Assembly (NCBI RefSeq): GCF_033807575.1
Contig: NC_084705.1
Coordinates: 8,178,019-8,242,018 of the forward strand
DNA: 64,000 bases
Direction: 5' to 3'
Source of the DNA: Cydia pomonella
Lineage: Eukaryota; Arthropoda; Insecta; Lepidoptera; Tortricidae
Of the stretch, positions 58,851-64,000 are shown piece after piece. The translations under genes and the position numbers were made by a program. Position 1 is the stretch's first letter. Each line of letters begins with the position of its first letter. The notes under the pieces are model-generated. The model did no database searches. It saw nothing but the letters and a program-made list of their open reading frames with translations, and was not told the origin of the DNA.

Positions 58851-60611
58851 TTATTTCGGGATCCCCTTGTGGGTATAGGCCTCCTCCAGTTTTTGCCATG
58901 CCTCTCGATCTTGGGCTAGATAATGCCACCTCATGCCGGCAGTTTTCTTTATGTCATCAGCCCAACGCTTGAGTGGGCGTCCTGAATGTCTGTCACCACT
59001 CCCTGGTCCTCTCCATTCCGTCACTCTTTTCGCCCATCTTGAGCTATCGTAACGTGCAATATGTCCTGCCCATCTCCACTTCATTTTCTTGACATATTGT
59101 AATGCATCAATTACTTTGGTTGTTTCCCGAATGTCTTTGTTTCTAATCTTGTCTTTTATCTTGACATTGAGTAGGCTCCTCTCCATTGCTCTCTGACAAA
59201 CCGAAATCTTTTGGGCATTTTTTTCTGTTAAGCTCCACGTCTGGCAGGCGTATGTCAGTGTTGGTAGGATGCAGGAGTCCATAAGTTTCTTTTTAAGTGG
59301 TACGGGCATTTTTGATTTAAACAAATGTTTAAGTGACCAGTAGCGTTTCCAGCTTGATGTTATGCGTCTCTCTATTTCTGCTGTGTCTGTATCTAAGAAT
59401 GATATTAGTTTGCCTAAGTATATGTATTCATTTACATATTCAATGCTCCTTCCTTTTATTTCAATATTCTTTTTCTTGTAGTTAGTCATAAGCTTGGTTT
59501 TATCATAGTTAATTTCCAATCCCACTGATTTGCTATTCTGATTAAGGCACTGAAGCATGTTTGCAAGTTCCTCTGCATTATTGGAAAATAATACGATATC
59601 ATCAGCAAATCTTAAGTGATTTAAATATTTAGACCCTATTCTAATGCCTTTATTTTTCCACCCAATGTTGTGCAGTATAAGTTCTAAAACTGCAATAAAT
59701 ATTTTTGGTGATAATGGATCTCCTTGGCGGACGCCTCTCCCTATTTGAAAGTATGGCCCTAATTTATCCAGCTTTACTCGGCTTTTACACTTTTTATATA
59801 TATTAGTTACTAGTTTTATGTATTTTTCCTCTATATTATGATATTCTAAAGCCTTTCTAATTGAATCATGAGAGATAGAGTCAAATGCCTTCTGGTAGTC
59901 AACAAATGCCAGGTACAGCGGGGAGTTAAATTCTTTGTACTTCTCAATTAGCTGGCTCAGTACTTGTATGTGGTCCATTGTGGAGTAACCAGGTCTAAAT
60001 CCTGCTTGCTCAACTGGTTGTTTTTTATCTATTTTTGGGCCTATTCTTGTCAGTAAGCATTGGGAAAAAAGTTTGTACAGGCTTGACATGAGACTTATCG
60101 GTCTATAGTTAGATACGTCGCATGGATCTCCTTTCTTGTATAATAGAGTTATTTCTGACTCAATCCACTGTGAAGGCACGATCTCTTCTCTTAGTATGTC
60201 ATTAAATAGTTGTGTTAGGTGCCTGATTAGTATGTCTTTGCCCACCTGTAAAGCTTCGTTTATGATGGAATCTGGTCCTGGGCTTTTGTTTTTACTGAGA
60301 TTTTTTATTGCAGTGTCCACTTCTCTTGTTGTAAATAGCTCTGGAAAGCTCTCCGTCCTATCTATTATGTGCGGCTGTACGTGATGGCTTTCATTTGGCT
60401 CTCTTTTGGCATATAATTTTTTATAGAAGTCAGTAGCGACTAGAACCAGATCCTGCCTATTTTCAGTGACTCTTTGAGTGGAGCTTATGAGTTTTGGTAT
60501 CCACTTTTTGTTGTCTGACGGGACTCTTTTTATTCCTCCGGTTGCTTCAATGCAGTTTTCAAATTTTCTTAGCTTATAAGTTGTATTCTTAGTCTTAGTT
60601 ATTCTTGTTTA
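58851..60611 (-). pseudogene. LINE ORF2, 3' part: reverse transcriptase
   Basis: The reverse-transcriptase frame is open from about 60611 and its first ATG is at 60320. Counted from that Met (489 residues), RT motifs are SPGPDSI (13-19), NYRPISLMS (71-79), QAGFRPGYST (105-114), VDYQKAFDS (140-148), GVRQGDPLSP (196-205) and the catalytic FADD (238-241). The C-terminus has a WAGHIARYDS and GRPLKRWADDIKKTAG region typical of RTE and related LINEs, and stops at 58851. There is no RNase H domain. It is severed from the endonuclease by the frameshift at about 60600, so this copy probably cannot make the fused ORF2 protein, though every RT motif is intact. Confidence 0.85.
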
Positions 60612-61861
60612 ATTTGTGTTTTGACTGTTTTGTATAGTAAATTTAAGTCCCTTTTTTCTTGGCTTGTTTTGTTTACTTTTACCTTGAGTATATGTCTTTT
60701 TGCTATTAAAGCCATGGTACTTGGAGAGAGTATAAACTTTTCTTTTTTGTATAGTATTTTTGTTTCTATTAAACTCTCTGTGATGGCTTTCTCTAAGGCA
60801 TTGTAAGCATACTGCGTTACCATGTTGTTCTTAGTGTATTTTTTTAATTTACTTTCCAATAATCTGCAGTATTCTGTTTGCTCTTTACCTGAAATTAAGT
60901 TTGATTTAGAGGCTGTATATTTTTTTCTAGATTTTGGTTTTATTTTCATTTCTATTGTTCCACGTAGCAGCCTATGGTCTGAAGGAAAGTGTAGTTTATG
61001 AAGTATTTCAATGTTTGTAAAAAGATCCTTTTTTGTGGATAAGATGTAGTCTATCTCATTTCGAGTCTTTCCATCAGGTGCCACCCACGTCCATCTCTGG
61101 CTTACTTTCTTTTTGTAAAATGTATTCATGATAGAGATATCTTCCTCTAGTGCAAAAAGTTTTAAACGATCTCCGCGTTCATTGCAAACACCAGAGCCGT
61201 ACGGGCCTAGAATCGAGCCAATTTTCTCAGTTATGCCAATCTTTGCATTGAAATCACCAATAATAATTAGGAAGTCTTTTGATTTTTCTTTTGCTTTATA
61301 TATATCTGCGTAGAACCTTTCTAATTCCTCATTGGTTGCCTTTTCGGTTGGGGCATAAACTTGAATTATAGAGCATTCCTTTCCTTCAATATTAATATTT
61401 AAAAGTGCAACTCTATCCGAGATGCCCATAAATTGTATTATTTCTGATTTATGTTCTTTTTTTACTAAAAATCCAACGCCTCTTTGGCCTTTGGTTTGGC
61501 CATAGTAGTAATGGATGCACCAGTCTAGTTCCTCAATTTCATAACCCACTTTTTTTACTTCCGATAAACCAATGACATCCCATTTAACATTTTTTAGTGC
61601 GGTTTCTAGTTCTATCATGCGATGGTTATCTTTTAATGATCTTACATTATAGGTACACACATGGAATTTTCTAGTTGTTTTTGATTTGTACTGCTTGTCT
61701 TTGGTAACTTGGATATGTTGGATATGCTGGATATGCTGTATTTTATTCACTGGAGGGTTTTGGTCGCAATCCCCACGATGACCAGTCGTCTTGGGGAGTA
61801 GAATATTTTCTGTTGTGGTGTATGTGTGTTGTTTATTTATTTGTGTTGGTTTCCGTTTCAT
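60599..61861 (-). pseudogene. LINE ORF2, 5' part: apurinic-type endonuclease
   Basis: Endonuclease/exonuclease/phosphatase-fold domain that nicks target DNA for target-primed reverse transcription. From the ATG at 61861 the frame runs 420 codons. Catalytic signatures in order are TYNVRSL (Asn about 72), GLSEVKK (Glu about 101), VYAPTE (Tyr about 169), GDFNAKIG (Asp and Asn about 203-205), NEIDYIL (Asp about 271) and PSDHRLL (His about 296). All expected active-site residues are present. The N-terminus has a short IQH repeat. The frame ends in TAA at 60599-60601, exactly where the RT frame opens in another phase, so one single-base change is enough to explain the break. The frame is also open for 50 codons upstream of this ATG, but that stretch overlaps ORF1. 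Confidence 0.82.
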
Positions 61862-61862
61862 T

Positions 61863-62549
61863 TTAGTTGTCAAGATAGGTGTTTTTTTCAGACATGGAGT
61901 ATGCCCGCTCCCGCATAAGCTGGAATGCATCCACTTTTGGGATTTTTTTTGTGGAAGTACTTGGCTGGTCCTCGGGGCTTGGGGTTTCCGAGTTTCTTTT
62001 TCTTTTCTCATTTTCTCGAAAATTGTCAGCTTTTGCCTTACGTTTTTCCATTTCTTCCTTTGAGTAATCTTGCGTTATGTAGGTTTTTTCTTTCATTTTC
62101 TTTTTGTTTCTTAGTATTTGAACTTTCTTTTGCAAAGTTGTTGTTGACAGAAGAATGGGTCTTATTTTTTCGTTGTCAATGTTTTTGCCGATGCGTTGTA
62201 CTTTATTTATATCACTGTTTTCTAGTTCCACATCCAATTCTTTAATAATTCTTATAGCCACGCTGTGCAGGTTGTCTATATTTTCATCCTCAGCTTCTGG
62301 GATTCCGTGCAAAACTAGGTTGTTTTTTCTGGCGTTCACTTCCAGGAATTGAATTTTCTTGTTTAAGGTTTCCACTTCCGACCTCAGCTTTTCATTTTCC
62401 GCTATTACTGGTTTTAATTTCTCGTCCACTGTATGCAGTATTGTAGCTGTAATAGATTCTGTTATTTCCGTAGTTTGTTTATGAAGTTCAACTTTCATAT
62501 ATTCCAGGAGCAATGACATCTCTTGTGACAGTTGAGTTACTGTTGCCAT
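61863..62549 (-). CDS. LINE ORF1 protein (coiled coil plus RRM-like, RNA-binding)
   Basis: Intact 228-residue frame. About residues 1-75 have heptad spacing of Leu, Ile and Val with many Glu and Lys (a coiled coil for self-assembly), ending in EKLRSEVETLNKKIQFLE. Then RKNNLVLHGIPEAEDEN (about 74-90) closely resembles the start of the RRM-like domain in L1-type ORF1 proteins. Residues 145-215 are Lys/Arg-rich with a Ser/Pro/Thr stretch. The family binds the element RNA and acts as a nucleic-acid chaperone in the RNP. The start ATG has AAC before it and G after it, a good initiation context. The stop is one base away from the next ATG (TAA-A-ATG), so ORF2 probably starts by termination and re-initiation. 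Confidence 0.8.
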   Translation of the reverse strand: MATVTQLSQEMSLLLEYMKVELHKQTTEITESITATILHTVDEKLKPVIAENEKLRSEVETLNKKIQFLEVNARKNNLVLHGIPEAEDENIDNLHSVAIRIIKELDVELENSDINKVQRIGKNIDNEKIRPILLSTTTLQKKVQILRNKKKMKEKTYITQDYSKEEMEKRKAKADNFRENEKRKRNSETPSPEDQPSTSTKKIPKVDAFQLMRERAYSMSEKNTYLDN

Positions 62550-62565
62550 GTTTAATAATGGATGA

Positions 62566-62781
62566 TTATTGCGGGGAACGAAACTTGAATTGGAACGCGC
62601 CTCGGGTAAACACGCAATGTACAGCGAAACTCAGCCCGCGATGTATTTCGAAGTTGGGTTGGCACTGTTGGCAGCTTTGTTTCTCTTCTTCACTTTTTGA
62701 CACCTGATTATAACCTCTTAATTGAGTTGATGAATATTCAAGTTGATTTTTCACTTTCGGGAATAGTTTTTTCGGAGACAT
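62566..62781 (-). other. Short open frame in the LINE 5' leader
   Basis: A 71-codon frame ends 16 bases before the LINE ORF1 ATG. It contains CQQCQ but no complete zinc-finger spacing and matches no family I recognise. It may be an upstream ORF in the element's 5' UTR, the remnant of a longer ORF0, or chance. Confidence 0.2.
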
Positions 62782-62800
62782 TGTTATTAATTGTTAACTA

Positions 62801-64000
62801 CCGGCACTTCAACTTTACTGTTCACTGTATTTATCACTGATTCAATAGGTTTTTGCGCACAATAAGAATTAAAACGGTGGAACGACTAAAGAAACGTCCA
62901 TATTTGTTAGCACCGGAAACGGAAAAGCTACAAACTAAAGATGATAAAATTGTTTCCTTAAAAATATGCGTATCAAGGTGCATATATCCTTGTAAAGTCA
63001 CTTCGGTTTACGGTATCCGTCTCCTTCCAAGCCAATCTCTGTGAATCGTGACTAGTTTAGCTACGATTAATAACAGCGGAAACCCAGAAAACCGTTTAGT
63101 TAAAAATCCAAAAGCCTACATCCGAGCACTAACAAGAAACATTCCCCTAATTCCATCGTCGTTGGCGGGCGCACGAGGCAGCTATCACTTCCATCTCTGT
63201 ACGTCCAATAAACCGTTGACGGACGGACAGGACTAACAAACGTAACTGATCTGCGGACCTATTGTTCGAGCCACACACGGTCTGCACTATACGTCGTACA
63301 TAGACGCGGCTGCTTTCAGGTTGTTCGACAAGAGTTTTTACAGGGTTGTGATCCAGTTTGGTCAAAAAAAGCGGATGCCTAATGTAAATTATGTTATAAA
63401 TTAAACTTAAGTAAAAAACTAAGTAGATATACGTAAAAGCGACATCGACAATTTATAACCTGAAAATGAAACTATGCAATTAAAACGTTCGTCCAGCAAT
63501 TTTAAGTGTAACCAATTTCCACGATAACTTAAGGTAAAATGTAGGTATTTTATAAACACCACATTAAATTAGAAAGATAAACATCTCATATTCACGCAAA
63601 TGTGTGGTTTGTGAAGCTTTTATTCAATAGGAGTGTTTTACGGGGAAATGCGGAACCATTTTGCAACGGACCAGCGCAGTCACAATGGGGGGCGTACAAT
63701 TAAACGAACAGTTTAACTGGCTAAAGAGTTTATAGTTTCTTCGGACCTGTCTAAAGTCATGCTGTGTGTTAGTTTTGTTTCAAAAAATACTAAAGCATAG
63801 ATTCCTGCTATATTTCAGTACTACTTTCATGAATTTACCTTTACCTATATTTCGGTCTTTAAATTGTATTTTAGGTGCTTTGTGTCCAAGGAACTTGTAT
63901 TTCTAAAAACGCAGTATTTAGTAATAAATTAATTAGGTAAGTTATAAACAACTGAAACAATATATATTCAGACAGCTAATTACAAAGGTGAGACGGAAAA
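62801..64000 (-). other. Ubx: Ubx intron beyond the LINE
   Basis: Unique DNA with moderate GC at 63060-63360. No exon, repeat or splice-bounded frame that I can support. Confidence 0.4.

Larger units (their letters stand above)
58711..62800 (-). mobile_element. Near-full-length RTE-like LINE in sense orientation within the Ubx intron
   Basis: Non-LTR retrotransposon reading on the minus strand. In order it has a possible 5' leader, ORF1, ORF2 endonuclease and reverse transcriptase, a short 3' UTR and a microsatellite tail. The tail (58711-58737 on the plus strand) is an ATTTT-type repeat just after an AATAAAGG box (58738-58746), rather than a plain poly(A). Apurinic-type endonuclease plus RT, no RNase H, and a simple-repeat 3' end fit the RTE clade. 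ORF2 is interrupted once by a frameshift; otherwise the copy is well preserved, so it is young. I could not find a convincing target-site duplication, and the 5' end near 62.8 kb is approximate. Confidence 0.85.
45051..64000 (-). other. Ubx: Ubx intron (partial, continues beyond the window)
   Basis: All sequence upstream of the terminal-exon acceptor is intron of the minus-strand gene. No further exon with homology to Ubx (YPWM exon or fly-like microexons) was recognised up to the window edge, so the intron is at least 18.9 kb. Very large Ubx introns holding enhancers and antisense or intronic transcripts are known in insects. Within it are a palindromic MITE, a tandem duplication and one LINE, listed separately. 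Other open frames here are short and lack family resemblance. Confidence 0.85.

Noticed and set aside
60136..62352. Plus-strand open frames across the LINE
   Set aside because: They are antisense shadows of the LINE ORF1 and ORF2 frames.
58690..62890. Target-site duplication of the LINE
   Set aside because: No convincing direct repeat could be matched between the 3' flank near 58700 and candidate 5' ends near 62.8 kb.

Overview
The window is moth or butterfly (Lepidoptera) nuclear DNA. It is AT-rich, intron-bearing and almost free of protein-coding sequence. It is packed with short dispersed repeats of types common in lepidopteran genomes: tRNA-headed SINEs, palindromic MITEs and LINE 3' tails. 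I assign the order from these repeat families and from the Ubx C-terminus; the species cannot be told from what is here.

The one host protein-coding exon I can support is the terminal homeobox exon of the Hox gene Ultrabithorax (Ubx), on the minus strand at 44754-45049. It has a complete splice acceptor, the full 60-residue homeodomain, the UbdA peptide, a poly-alanine run and the stop codon. Everything above 45050 is therefore intron of Ubx, at least 18.9 kb of it and open at the window edge; the YPWM-bearing 5' exon lies outside. Everything below about 44.6 kb is the 3' intergenic region, which in the conserved Hox order leads towards Antennapedia.

Layout. 1-44 kb: intergenic DNA with at least six copies of one tRNA-derived SINE, copies of a second SINE superfamily, about a dozen palindromic MITEs, LINE 3' tails, a broken LINE reverse-transcriptase end and a mariner-like non-autonomous element. 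Between repeats lie unique, more GC-balanced stretches that may be cis-regulatory. Five exact AGATGGCGC cores (CTCF-like) lie between 19 and 29 kb, and another near-consensus CTCF-like site is at 36.0 kb. 43.9-44.05 kb: a CpG-rich block just beyond the Ubx stop that ends in a consensus minus-strand splice donor. 44.57-45.05 kb: Ubx terminal exon and proximal 3' UTR. 45.05-64 kb: Ubx intron, with a 155-bp tandem duplication at 48 kb, a repeat-poor stretch from 48.3 to 58.1 kb, and a nearly intact RTE-like LINE (58.7-62.8 kb) in the same orientation as Ubx.

The most unusual item is a 13-bp-duplication-flanked insertion at 9.07-9.52 kb: a large inverted repeat whose loop carries a hammerhead-ribozyme-like core with a very short stem III. 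This layout resembles Penelope-type or retrozyme-type elements. The other items worth checking are the spliced-looking GC-rich block downstream of Ubx and the CTCF-like cluster, because the Antp-Ubx interval is a known site of insulation and non-coding transcription in butterflies.
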